DNA of 6,100 bases, taken from NCBI GenBank assembly GCA_013152075.1, contig JAADHD010000375.1, forward strand, positions 1-6,100, in the 5' to 3' direction. The notes beneath the pieces were generated by a model. It made no database searches, was not told where the DNA came from, and saw nothing but the letters and a program-made list of their open reading frames with translations. The stretch's first letter is position 1; each line of letters starts with the position of its first letter. Shown piece after piece: positions 1-6,060 of the stretch. The DNA is from Verrucomicrobiota bacterium. Its GTDB lineage: Bacteria; Verrucomicrobiota; Verrucomicrobiia; Verrucomicrobiales; DEV007. Both the position numbers and the translations under genes were made by a program.

Positions 1-801
1 AACATTAACATCCAATCCGTGTCCGTCGCCAAAATCGAAAGTCCGGCCAACCACACCGCCAAGTGGCACCACCCAAGTGTTTCCGGAGGATGCCTGCCAG
101 TCAGCGGCAATAGTGCCGTTGTAGCCCAGATAGACACCGGGCAAAGAAGGCACATTGTAGAAAATAGATGGCTGGATCGACATGCTATTAAATCCACCGT
201 CGAAGCCCCAGTGATTACCCACAAGACCAGCAAAGAAAATATTCTCGGATAAGGGGCCCGTAACGATTCCTGTCAGCCCGGTGCCCCACCCCGGTCCACC
301 GACAAAATCATCCGTGCGAGTTTTCCATGAAATCTGAGGGCCGATTCCCCACTTCCAAGCAGCCCCACTATGTGGCACGAAAAAGAACTGAGTCATGATG
401 TCACCGATACCCCAGTGTAGGTCCGTGCTCGGTGGCCTCTGATCTCCCAATCTCGGAAGATCAGCTTCCCCCGGCACACCACTAAATGGAATCACCGCAC
501 GGGGAATGAAGGTGAAACCTGCATCCGGAAAATCAATAGCATAAACCGGCTGAATCTGAAAACTATAGCCTGTATCACCGTTACCAAGCCCAAAACCAAT
601 GTCATTATCAGTCATCAAAGCAGAAATGGCGGCAAGAGGGTTTTGTAGCGCCTTAGCCATCTCCTCAGCACTATCCATATGGACAGCTGACTGCCCCCCG
701 AGTATCGCAGCAGGATCAATGCTATCCGCACCTCGCAAAGGAGAAAGAGAAAGTCCCAAAGAAAGATTACAAATTATGAATATACCGTATCTGCTCGTCA
801 T
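1..801 (-). CDS. Outer-membrane beta-barrel protein of the MetA-pathway/'neuromedin U'-labelled type, 3' end outside window
   Basis: This is an open frame of 267 codons with no stop before the left edge, so the C-terminus is missing. The start is the ATG at 801-799; the codon just before it is an in-frame TAA, so no longer form exists. Residues 1-25 form a signal peptide with a hydrophobic stretch (about 6-20) and likely cleavage after RGA at residue 25. A conserved-looking ALQNPLAAIS block lies at 51-60. After it come alternating hydrophobic/polar strands rich in Gly, Trp and Tyr (IGDIMTQFFF near 132-141, WKWGIGPQISW near 149-159, ADWQASSGNTW near 233-243), the pattern of a beta-barrel. From memory, this order of motifs matches a widespread family annotated as transporter, 'neuromedin U' or MetA-pathway-of-phenol-degradation-like (PF13557 type), usually only a little longer than what is visible here. 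The substrate is unknown. No ribosome binding site is visible. It is divergent from the AraC regulator gene, which may control it. Confidence 0.8.
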   Translation of the reverse strand, partial: MTSRYGIFIICNLSLGLSLSPLRGADSIDPAAILGGQSAVHMDSAEEMAKALQNPLAAISALMTDNDIGFGLGNGDTGYSFQIQPVYAIDFPDAGFTFIPRAVIPFSGVPGEADLPRLGDQRPPSTDLHWGIGDIMTQFFFVPHSGAAWKWGIGPQISWKTRTDDFVGGPGWGTGLTGIVTGPLSENIFFAGLVGNHWGFDGGFNSMSIQPSIFYNVPSLPGVYLGYNGTIAADWQASSGNTWVVPLGGVVGRTFDFGDGHGLDVNV

Positions 802-849
802 TTATGAAAATATAGTAAACATGTGAAAATCAGCTGACTTATGAAATAG
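802..849 (+). repeat. Three TGAAA-containing direct repeats, possible AraC-type operator
   Basis: Three similar units read TTATGAAAATA (802-812), CATGTGAAAATC (820-831) and CTTATGAAATAG (838-849). Their shared TGAAA cores begin at 805, 824 and 842, so spacing is 19 and 18 bases, close to two helical turns. AraC-family proteins commonly bind direct repeats of about this spacing near the -35 element. The second and third units flank the weak -35 candidate of the barrel gene. Binding is inferred; in AT-rich sequence such repeats can arise by chance. Confidence 0.35.
812..840 (-). promoter_or_regulatory. Candidate activator-dependent promoter of the barrel gene
   Basis: On the minus strand a TACTAT -10 hexamer (817-812) lies 17 bases downstream of AAGTCA (840-835), a poor -35. 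Transcription would begin near 805, almost at the ATG at 801, giving a leader of a few bases. A good spacer with a poor -35 next to direct repeats is what an AraC-activated promoter looks like. A more distant alternative at 942-914 has a slightly better -10. Confidence 0.25.
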
Positions 850-854
850 CCCAT

Positions 855-866
855 CCAAATATTTGG
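855..866. repeat. Perfect 12-bp palindrome CCAAATATTTGG
   Basis: CCAAATATTTGG reads identically on both strands and does not extend further. It has no spacer, so it would not form a hairpin, but it has the symmetry of a binding site for a dimeric regulator. It lies 54 bases upstream of the barrel start codon. Which protein would bind it is unknown; AraC-family proteins usually prefer direct repeats. Confidence 0.4.
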
Positions 867-974
867 CGAAATATACACACTCTTAATAAGCTTTATATAC
901 GATTCCTGCCAAAATTATCCCCAAAAAACTTTGCTAACACAATCCTCCTCGCCCCTTCAATTCACCCATCCTAT

Positions 975-1002
975 TTGACACGCTAGTCCGTTCAGCTAAT
1001 TT
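975..1002 (+). promoter_or_regulatory. Candidate sigma70-type promoter of the AraC gene, possibly leaderless transcript
   Basis: A perfect -35 hexamer TTGACA (975-980) is followed after 16 bases by TAATTT (997-1002), a moderate -10. A start site about seven bases downstream would fall at 1009-1010, the first base of the ATG. The mRNA would then be leaderless, which fits the complete absence of a Shine-Dalgarno sequence before this gene. If the true start site lies elsewhere, this reading fails. Confidence 0.45.
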
Positions 1003-1009
1003 TTCTTCC

Positions 1010-1963
1010 ATGACCTTATTCGAAGACTATTCTATTTACGACGTTAGTGAACTCGAATCGGTCATGGAACCTGAATGGCCAATGGAATGTCGTCAAATCA
1101 AGCCGGGAAAGTTTGAATACCTCGACTCGGCAGTTGATTTAAGCGGAATTCGCATCTTTTGGCCATCGGTCAATCAAACGATTCGAGCAAAACAAGCACG
1201 CCTCGGAAATGGCTTTTGCTTTTCGGTTCCAATTTCCTTGTCCGGCTTTGTTCACGTTGACTGCCGGGAAATCAATCCGGAAGACGGAGTGCTGCTATTC
1301 CCAGGAATGGAGCTGGATTATTTGATACCTCAAAACACTCGATTCATGACGATTGATGTGGATTTGTCGCGTATCCCATTAAGTTTACCCTGCCGGATCA
1401 ACCATCCTGTGCAGTTACTGGACAAAGCTGCTAAAAACGAGCTACTTCGATACTGCAGCTTTGTTACAAAATCAATTCAGCACAAACTCTCTCATCCAAT
1501 ACCTAATCAGAAGAATCATATTCGCCACTTCCGAAACGGGGTCGTGCATCGATTATCCCAAGTGCTTAAAGCTTATTTCACCCGCAACCCGGATGATACC
1601 AAAGTGAACGCTACGGCCGAGGCCAACAGATTAGTGAGTAAGAATATTACTGAATATCTTTCTGACTGGAATGCTGACCACCCTCCCAGCATATCTAAAA
1701 TAGCTCAAGAGTTTGGATTATCCGAGCGAAACCTATATCGACACTTTAATCAATGGCTCGGAATTAGTCCTTACCAATATTACCAGATCGAACAGCTTCA
1801 CCGTTTTCACCATTACTTGAGAACAGATGAGCAAAGAAAAGGAGCTGTCACTCGCGCTGCTACCAAAGCAGGAATCGGGAACTACTGTCGCGCCATCTCT
1901 GTTTACAAAAAACACTTTCAGGAATCTCCTGGAGAAACTATCAAGAAGTGCAATCGCCTGTGA
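1010..1963 (+). CDS. AraC-family transcriptional regulator, EutR-like N-terminal domain
   Basis: This 317-residue cytoplasmic DNA-binding regulator has a C-terminal AraC/XylS domain at about 205-312. The first helix-turn-helix is clear at 227-246 (SISKIAQEFGLSERNLYRHF), followed by GISPYQYYQIEQL and a linker helix. The second (about 279-303) ends in the family's usual YKKHFQESPGETI block but is less typical, with Ala295 where an aromatic residue is common. Residues 5-125 resemble the N-terminal sensor domain of EutR-like regulators: an opening F-D-x-x-E segment, a central 'VLLFPGMELDYLIP' cupin-like stretch (94-107) and then a variable helical region. The effector is unknown. The ATG at 1010 is the first start codon in a frame open for many codons upstream, and no ribosome binding site precedes it. 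The gene is transcribed away from the barrel gene, so that gene and this one are the likely targets. A phospholipase gene follows 109 bases later on the same strand. Confidence 0.9.
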   Translation: MTLFEDYSIYDVSELESVMEPEWPMECRQIKPGKFEYLDSAVDLSGIRIFWPSVNQTIRAKQARLGNGFCFSVPISLSGFVHVDCREINPEDGVLLFPGMELDYLIPQNTRFMTIDVDLSRIPLSLPCRINHPVQLLDKAAKNELLRYCSFVTKSIQHKLSHPIPNQKNHIRHFRNGVVHRLSQVLKAYFTRNPDDTKVNATAEANRLVSKNITEYLSDWNADHPPSISKIAQEFGLSERNLYRHFNQWLGISPYQYYQIEQLHRFHHYLRTDEQRKGAVTRAATKAGIGNYCRAISVYKKHFQESPGETIKKCNRL

Positions 1964-2072
1964 AACAATCCAATTTTAGATTACCTGAGTAATAACCGCC
2001 ATAGAAGAAACCTTATAACTTGGGTTCAGTCCCTAATCGGCGGTCGTAGCAAACCTTCAGGGTAATACAACC
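1964..2072 (+). promoter_or_regulatory. Structured leader with nested inverted repeats upstream of the phospholipase D gene
   Basis: Two nested inverted repeats span this gap. The outer arms are ATTACC-TGA (1980-1988) and TCA-G-GGTAAT (2057-2066), pairing over nine bases around one bulged G at 2060. The inner arms are ACCGCC (1995-2000) and GGCGGT (2039-2044), a perfect 6-bp GC-rich match. A smaller AACC/GGTT pairing can form in the central loop. The outer 3' arm ends seven bases before the ATG and includes the only Shine-Dalgarno-like bases (AGGG, 2059-2062), so folding would hide them. There is no T-run, so a Rho-independent terminator is unlikely. It could be a translational control element, an operator with dyad symmetry, or chance. 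Confidence 0.4.
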
Positions 2073-3623
2073 ATGCTCACGACCAAAAAAACACAATATG
2101 CATGGCTAGCATTGCCTTGCCTGCTCCTATGCCTGCTTGTAACGAGCTGCGCTTCTCTGAAAAAACCAACAGGCACTCCCGATTCTCATTCACTCCCTCC
2201 TGCCAGCAAAGGCAAACTGGCTAACCTTGATGATTCAGCTAACAGAAAGCAGGGGGATTCATCCTTCCAGTTGCTTGCAGCAAACAAAGCGGCTCTTGAT
2301 TGGCGGCTAGCTTTGTGTGATCACGCCACCACCTCTCTTGATCTGCAGTATTATATTTGGCAAAACGATGAAACCGGCACCCTGCTGTTCTTACGCCTAT
2401 TGAAAGCGGCAGACCGGGGAGTGCGTGTGCGCCTCCTGGTAGATGACCTTGCAGTGGCTTCGAGTGATAAAAATCTGGCCGCACTTAGTCAGCATCCAAA
2501 TCTTGAAATCAGACTGTTCAACGCGAACTCAGCGCGACTCGGCTCCCTGTCCTTTTACTCAAATTTCCTTCTTAATTTCCGTCAATTGAATCGGCGCATG
2601 CACAACAAAATGATGGTTGCCGATAATCAGGTGGGAATTATCGGCGGACGGGACATCGGTAATGAATACTTCGGAGTCAGCAGAAAATACAATTTTCGAG
2701 ATATGGATGTGGTCGTCGCCGGCCCGGTAGTGCCCGAAATATCAAGAGCCTTTGATGACTACTGGAATCACGAAGCAGCCTATCCCGCACACTTGCTTTC
2801 ATTCAAAGCCAACGCCGATGACGCAAAGGCAGTGCGTAAGGATTTGAACTCCTACATCACAGCTAATTCCAAGCTTTTGGCATCCTACCCCATTCACCGG
2901 AAAAATTGGTCCACGATCTTCAATCATTTTGCTCGCAAGGCTCACACCGGCGAAGCTCACTTCCTGCAAGATGATCCCGTGAATATGGGTGGCACCGAAG
3001 TCCGGTTGATTGATATGATTGATTATATGGCATCCCCTTCTCACGAAGAATTGCTTGCTGTTTCCCCCTACACTCTGCCCGTTCCCGGCTTTCTTGAAAG
3101 TTTACAGCAACTCAATGACGAAGGCGTCGAAGTTCAACTTATAACTGGAGGAATGGAATCCAACAACCACACAGTGGCCCACAGTCATTACAAAAAATAC
3201 CGTAAAAAAATTCTCGCCACCGGCACGCAGTTAAAAGAATACCGAGGCTCGCCAGGCAGCGATGAACGGCAACTGATAGACGCCCCCCCCATCCGGTCAG
3301 AATTCGTTGCCCTGCACGTAAAAACGCTAATTGGAGACAGACGCTTGTGTTTTATCGGCTCTCTGAACTTGGACCCAAGAGCCTTGATAATAAATACTGA
3401 AAACGGCCTGTTAATTGACTCTCCTAGTTTAGCCAAGGAACTGGCTGAACAGATTGATAGTATGGCTTCACCCGAAAACTCATGGTCTGTGACCAAAACC
3501 TCCGATAATAAGCTACAATGGAAATCTTCAATCGGCACGGTCAATAGGCAACCTGCGCGAAGCTTTGGACAAAGGCTCGCAGATTTCTTCTTCCAGTTCC
3601 TACCCATAGAGAGTCAGTTGTGA
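2073..3623 (+). CDS. Phospholipase D family protein, ClsC-type cardiolipin synthase, predicted lipoprotein
   Basis: This 516-residue protein contains both HKD catalytic motifs of the phospholipase D superfamily. The first is H177-x-K179-x4-D184 within RRMHNKMMVAD, followed by GGRDIGNEYFG. The second is H415-x-K417-x4-D422, followed by GSLNLDPRA and INTENGLLIDSP. The two His form the active site that moves phosphatidyl groups between lipids. Upstream blocks LDLQYYIWQ (89-97) and GVRVRLLVDDL (116-126), and the closing FQFLPIESQL, match E. coli ClsC (YmdC) from memory; ClsC makes cardiolipin from phosphatidylethanolamine and phosphatidylglycerol. Unlike ClsC, this protein begins with a lipoprotein signal: Lys5-Lys6, a hydrophobic core at 10-23, and lipobox VTSC with Cys26. 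Ala-Ser after the Cys gives no inner-membrane retention signal, so it may face the periplasm at the outer membrane. The ATG at 2073 is supported by this signal peptide. Hydrolysis rather than synthesis cannot be excluded. A C8 tract at 3283-3290 lies before the second HKD. Confidence 0.92.
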   Translation: MLTTKKTQYAWLALPCLLLCLLVTSCASLKKPTGTPDSHSLPPASKGKLANLDDSANRKQGDSSFQLLAANKAALDWRLALCDHATTSLDLQYYIWQNDETGTLLFLRLLKAADRGVRVRLLVDDLAVASSDKNLAALSQHPNLEIRLFNANSARLGSLSFYSNFLLNFRQLNRRMHNKMMVADNQVGIIGGRDIGNEYFGVSRKYNFRDMDVVVAGPVVPEISRAFDDYWNHEAAYPAHLLSFKANADDAKAVRKDLNSYITANSKLLASYPIHRKNWSTIFNHFARKAHTGEAHFLQDDPVNMGGTEVRLIDMIDYMASPSHEELLAVSPYTLPVPGFLESLQQLNDEGVEVQLITGGMESNNHTVAHSHYKKYRKKILATGTQLKEYRGSPGSDERQLIDAPPIRSEFVALHVKTLIGDRRLCFIGSLNLDPRALIINTENGLLIDSPSLAKELAEQIDSMASPENSWSVTKTSDNKLQWKSSIGTVNRQPARSFGQRLADFFFQFLPIESQL

Positions 3624-3663
3624 TCTACTATTGATAAGTCACCTATCATTCGATCATTCGGCA
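3624..3663. other. Short convergent gap with tandem 8-mer and no convincing terminator
   Basis: The 40 bases between the stop codons of two convergent genes contain a perfect tandem duplication of ATCATTCG (3645-3652 and 3653-3660) and a weak 5-bp dyad TGATA/TATCA (3632-3636 and 3644-3648). Neither has a GC-rich stem or T-run, so no intrinsic terminator is visible for either gene. Transcripts may end further on and overlap. Confidence 0.5.
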
Positions 3664-4686
3664 TCAACCCCAGATAGCAAAGATGCAAACCGCAATGAAA
3701 GTGGCTGGAAACAGAATTCGACAATAACGATCCATCTTCAGCGCCATCTCCTCTTTTCCTATCCTCACCAAACGACTAGTGGTCACTGTTTCCATCAGAG
3801 CGATAAACACCATGATGGTCGCAAATAAAATAAAGCCATCCATCCTAGTGATATAAGAAACCTTTGGCAACATCGCCCCTAGGGCAAATCGATAAGCAAT
3901 CAGAGTCAACATCGAGGTAATCGAAACACTGATCTGAGATCCTGACTCCGATGGGTGAATCCAAAACACGATCCACGACATCATCACAATCATCACCAAA
4001 GGCAACAAGATCTTGACCAAGTAATAGCCGATATAACGTTTGGCGTGAAATTTAAAGGCCATTCCCGGCAGGGAATTTGATCCTTCGATCAATTCTACCG
4101 AACTTACGTCCACCTGCCAATCGGTGATTTCCCAATCCGGCAAAGAAAGTTTTTCGGCCAAGCCTGAGCTCAATCTGGCATCCGAGGATTGTTTTAAGAC
4201 TATATTAGTATGATCAGCTTGGGCTGACACCAACTGGATAACAAAAGTATGCTGATCGAGCGGAAAGTCGTGCAAATCCAACGGTTGCGAGAAATTCCCC
4301 CAATAACGCTGCACCCACTCCACACCTCCATCTGCTGCTACCGTGACTCGATCAGGGAAGGTCTTCACCAATCGTTGCTGATTAGTAATCTGCAAAGCAG
4401 GCTCCCATATCTCCGACATTTCCATAATCCTGAAATCTGCCTCGCCTTTCAAACGATCATCCTGCCAGCGAGCGCTGACCGCAACATTAGCAGTGAAGGT
4501 TTGTTTGGCTCCGTCAATTTCAGAGATATCAAGCACCTTGATCGCCACCTCCACCTCGGTCTTGCCGCCCGCCCCCTCCGGCCGCAGAGTCAGATCTACC
4601 TCCGTTTCCGACGCTTGAACACAAGTAGAAATGTTAGATAACAACAAGATCAATCCTGTTAATATATGTAGATAGGGACGTTTCAT
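3664..4686 (-). CDS. Prokaryotic pentameric ligand-gated ion channel (Cys-loop receptor superfamily, GLIC/ELIC-like)
   Basis: This is a full-length channel subunit of 340 residues, close to GLIC and ELIC. It starts with a signal peptide (about 1-26, cleavage after VQA), then an extracellular beta-sandwich domain (about 27-217). The Cys-loop equivalent at about 130-150 keeps the family signature FPLD (F141, P142, D144) but, as in other bacterial members, lacks the disulfide cysteines: Gln and Phe occupy those sites. Four membrane helices follow: M1 219-243, M2 about 250-272 lining the pore, M3 279-303, M4 321-339. The M2-M3 linker is LPKVSYIT, nearly identical to GLIC's LPKTPYMT. Aligned without gaps to GLIC, position -2' is Gly249 rather than Glu, 2' Ser, 6' Thr, 9' Leu, 11' Leu instead of His. 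Five subunits should form an inner-membrane channel opened by a periplasmic ligand; the ligand and ion selectivity are unknown. The start chosen is ATG 4686-4684, giving the basic N-terminus MKRPY; a GTG at 4695 would add three residues. GGGAG lies only two bases before the ATG. Confidence 0.93.
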   Translation of the reverse strand: MKRPYLHILTGLILLLSNISTCVQASETEVDLTLRPEGAGGKTEVEVAIKVLDISEIDGAKQTFTANVAVSARWQDDRLKGEADFRIMEMSEIWEPALQITNQQRLVKTFPDRVTVAADGGVEWVQRYWGNFSQPLDLHDFPLDQHTFVIQLVSAQADHTNIVLKQSSDARLSSGLAEKLSLPDWEITDWQVDVSSVELIEGSNSLPGMAFKFHAKRYIGYYLVKILLPLVMIVMMSWIVFWIHPSESGSQISVSITSMLTLIAYRFALGAMLPKVSYITRMDGFILFATIMVFIALMETVTTSRLVRIGKEEMALKMDRYCRILFPATFIAVCIFAIWG

Positions 4687-4695
4687 TTCTCCCAC

Positions 4696-4722
4696 AATTT
4701 ACGCGCTGACAGGATCGGTCAA
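4696..4722 (-). promoter_or_regulatory. Candidate promoter of the ion-channel gene
   Basis: On the minus strand TTGACC (4722-4717) matches five of six -35 consensus bases. TAAATT (4701-4696) matches four of six -10 bases. The spacer is 15 bases, shorter than ideal. Transcription would begin near 4689, a few bases before the chosen ATG, giving a nearly leaderless message. The arrangement closely resembles that before the AraC gene. Confidence 0.35.
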
Positions 4723-4738
4723 ATAATACCTTTGCCGC

Positions 4739-4767
4739 TTCATACTTGCCACAGTCCACTTTATGAT
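4739..4767 (+). promoter_or_regulatory. Candidate promoter of the FMN-binding membrane protein gene
   Basis: TTCATA (4739-4744) and TATGAT (4762-4767) match four and five consensus bases respectively and have the ideal 17-base spacer. Transcription would start near 4774, leaving about 20 bases before the GTG start codon. Confidence 0.35.
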
Positions 4768-4794
4768 CCATACGCTATTTGATATCTACCCGCC

Positions 4795-6060
4795 GTGCGC
4801 TCTCTCATTCTACAAATAACCCGCATCGGCGTTCTGATCGCCATCGCTTGGATGATCCGCGAGCATCATCTGCGCATCAGTATTCAGGGTGATCGGCCGA
4901 TCACTATCAGTGAGGTTATAGTTTTTCTACCGTCCGCTCATCGCCTTTTCCCTGATTCTTCCCTCAAAGCCGGGCTGTGGGTCTTGGATAAAAATGGAAA
5001 TCGAGTCGGCTACGCCACCCGCACCATGCCACAGTCACGGGACATTATCGGTTATTCAGGGCCGACCGATGCACTCATCGTCAGCGATGCTGATCTCAAG
5101 GTGGTCGGCATCGCCATCCGTCACAGCTACGACACTCCCAGTCACGTAGAAGACGTCACTCTGGATTATCAGTTCATGGAAAGCTGGAATGACAAATCGT
5201 GGCAGCAGATTGCGCAGATGACGGATCTAAAAAAATCCAGAGTTTACGGCGTTTCCGGTGCCACACGAACTTCGGAAGCTCTCGCCCTATCGATCAGCAA
5301 ACGTCTGGATATCAGCAGGAACCCTCAAGCAAACGCCCCGTCATTGCACATCCGCTGGCAGGATATCGGACTGCTCCTGATTGTTGTGGGCGGACTGGCT
5401 TTTGCCTTCATCAAGAACTCGAAATTTCAGCGCTATCGCTGGTTATGGTCGATCGCCGTTTTCATCGTGCTCGGATTTATCCTCGGCGACTTACTCGCTC
5501 TCGCCTTGTTTGTCGGCTGGGCCGAATCCGGCATTCCCTGGCGCATGACTCCCGGACTGGTGTTACTATTCGCCAGTGCCTTTTTTGTTCCATGGGCGAC
5601 CCGCCAACCCGTCTATTGTCAGTTTATCTGCCCCCATGGACACGCCCAACGCTGGCTGATGAAGCTCCTGCCCGCTCGTTTCAGCCTGCGCCCTGATATC
5701 GATTTCAAATGGTCGCTCAAATGGATCGCCCCCGCCCTGCTCTTGCTAGCCCTGCTCACCAGCTTCTTAAAACTCCCCATCGACCTAGCTGGCGTCGAGC
5801 CCTTCGACGCCTATCTGATCCGAATGGCAGGAAAAGCCTCCATCATCATCGCCATCGTCGGCCTAATCATTTCTCTCTTCATCCCCATGGCCTATTGCAA
5901 ATACGGATGCCCCACCGGTTGGATCCTAAACTTCATCCGTCGCCGAGGAGAAAAAAACAAAATCGACACTCAAGATGCCATCGGCCTCGCCTTGCTCTTG
6001 ATTGCTTTTGCCCTATATCATTTCTACGACCCCATTCACACTTGGATCGTCTTGCCATAA
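4795..6060 (+). CDS. NosR-like membrane flavoprotein: FMN-binding domain with two CxxxCP motifs, no terminal ferredoxin
   Basis: This 421-residue inner-membrane protein probably transfers electrons across the membrane. After an N-terminal helix (5-21) comes a periplasmic FMN-binding domain (about 80-170) with GYSGPTDALIVSD (86-98), H110 and the SGAT motif at 154-157. In NqrC, RnfG and NosR relatives the Thr of SGAT (here T157) carries FMN covalently attached by ApbE. About six helices follow (188-206, 214-238, 252-268, 309-327, 347-366, 394-411). C275-x3-C279-P and C368-x3-C372-P, each followed by Gly and basic residues, are the NosR/NirI/polyferredoxin-type cysteine pairs at the cytoplasmic face. 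NosR is about 700 residues and ends with a soluble two-cluster 4Fe-4S ferredoxin; here the protein ends soon after the last helix, so that domain is absent. The partner and electron acceptor are unknown, and no nos genes are visible. The start is GTG 4795: an in-frame TGA lies at 4780 and the next ATG (codon 20) would destroy the first helix. Confidence 0.85.
   Translation: MRSLILQITRIGVLIAIAWMIREHHLRISIQGDRPITISEVIVFLPSAHRLFPDSSLKAGLWVLDKNGNRVGYATRTMPQSRDIIGYSGPTDALIVSDADLKVVGIAIRHSYDTPSHVEDVTLDYQFMESWNDKSWQQIAQMTDLKKSRVYGVSGATRTSEALALSISKRLDISRNPQANAPSLHIRWQDIGLLLIVVGGLAFAFIKNSKFQRYRWLWSIAVFIVLGFILGDLLALALFVGWAESGIPWRMTPGLVLLFASAFFVPWATRQPVYCQFICPHGHAQRWLMKLLPARFSLRPDIDFKWSLKWIAPALLLLALLTSFLKLPIDLAGVEPFDAYLIRMAGKASIIIAIVGLIISLFIPMAYCKYGCPTGWILNFIRRRGEKNKIDTQDAIGLALLLIAFALYHFYDPIHTWIVLP

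Larger units (their letters stand above)
802..1009. promoter_or_regulatory. Divergent intergenic region between barrel gene and AraC regulator
   Basis: These 208 bases are AT-rich, especially in the half next to the barrel gene, and hold no plausible gene. They must contain promoters for both flanking genes. Visible elements are a palindrome at 855-866, three TGAAA-type direct repeats at 802-849, a good plus-strand promoter at 975-1002, and two minus-strand candidates. One minus candidate sits close to the barrel start (812-840). The other is farther away: TTGTGT and GATAAT hexamers at 942-937 and 919-914 with a 17-base spacer. Shared control by the adjacent AraC protein is inferred from gene arrangement only. 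Confidence 0.6.
4687..4794. promoter_or_regulatory. Divergent promoter region between ion-channel and FMN-binding genes
   Basis: This 108-base gap separates two divergently transcribed genes and must hold a promoter for each. Candidate hexamers are listed separately. No large palindrome or other operator-like symmetry stands out. In-frame stop TGA at 4780-4782 bounds the start of the right-hand gene. Confidence 0.55.

Noticed and set aside
19..826. Plus-strand open frames at 19-252 and 599-826
   Set aside because: Both run antisense to the 267-codon barrel gene, which has a signal peptide and family-like motifs; their translations show no recognisable domain.
1964..2072. Nested repeats as an integron attC site or a Rho-independent terminator
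   Set aside because: No GTTRRRY/RYYYAAC core boxes are present and there is no T-run after a compact GC stem.
1733..3607. Minus-strand open frames inside the AraC and phospholipase D genes
   Set aside because: They lie opposite well-recognised coding sequence, have no family resemblance and no plausible initiation signals.
3631..3650. TGATA/TATCA dyad as a bidirectional terminator
   Set aside because: The stem is only five AT-rich pairs with a seven-base loop and no flanking T-tracts.
3631..4641. Plus-strand open frames at 3631-3828 and 4249-4641
   Set aside because: They are antisense to the ion-channel gene, whose motifs and membrane helices are unmistakable.
4600..4686. Lipobox in the ion-channel signal peptide (ISTC)
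   Set aside because: Thr before the Cys does not fit the usual Gly/Ala/Ser position, and a normal cleavage site follows at VQA; channel subunits are not lipoproteins.
5199..5696. 165-codon plus-strand frame within the FMN-binding gene
   Set aside because: It overlaps the flavin-domain SGAT motif and first CxxxCP motif in another frame; its product is Arg/Pro-rich and unrecognisable, as expected of a shadow frame.
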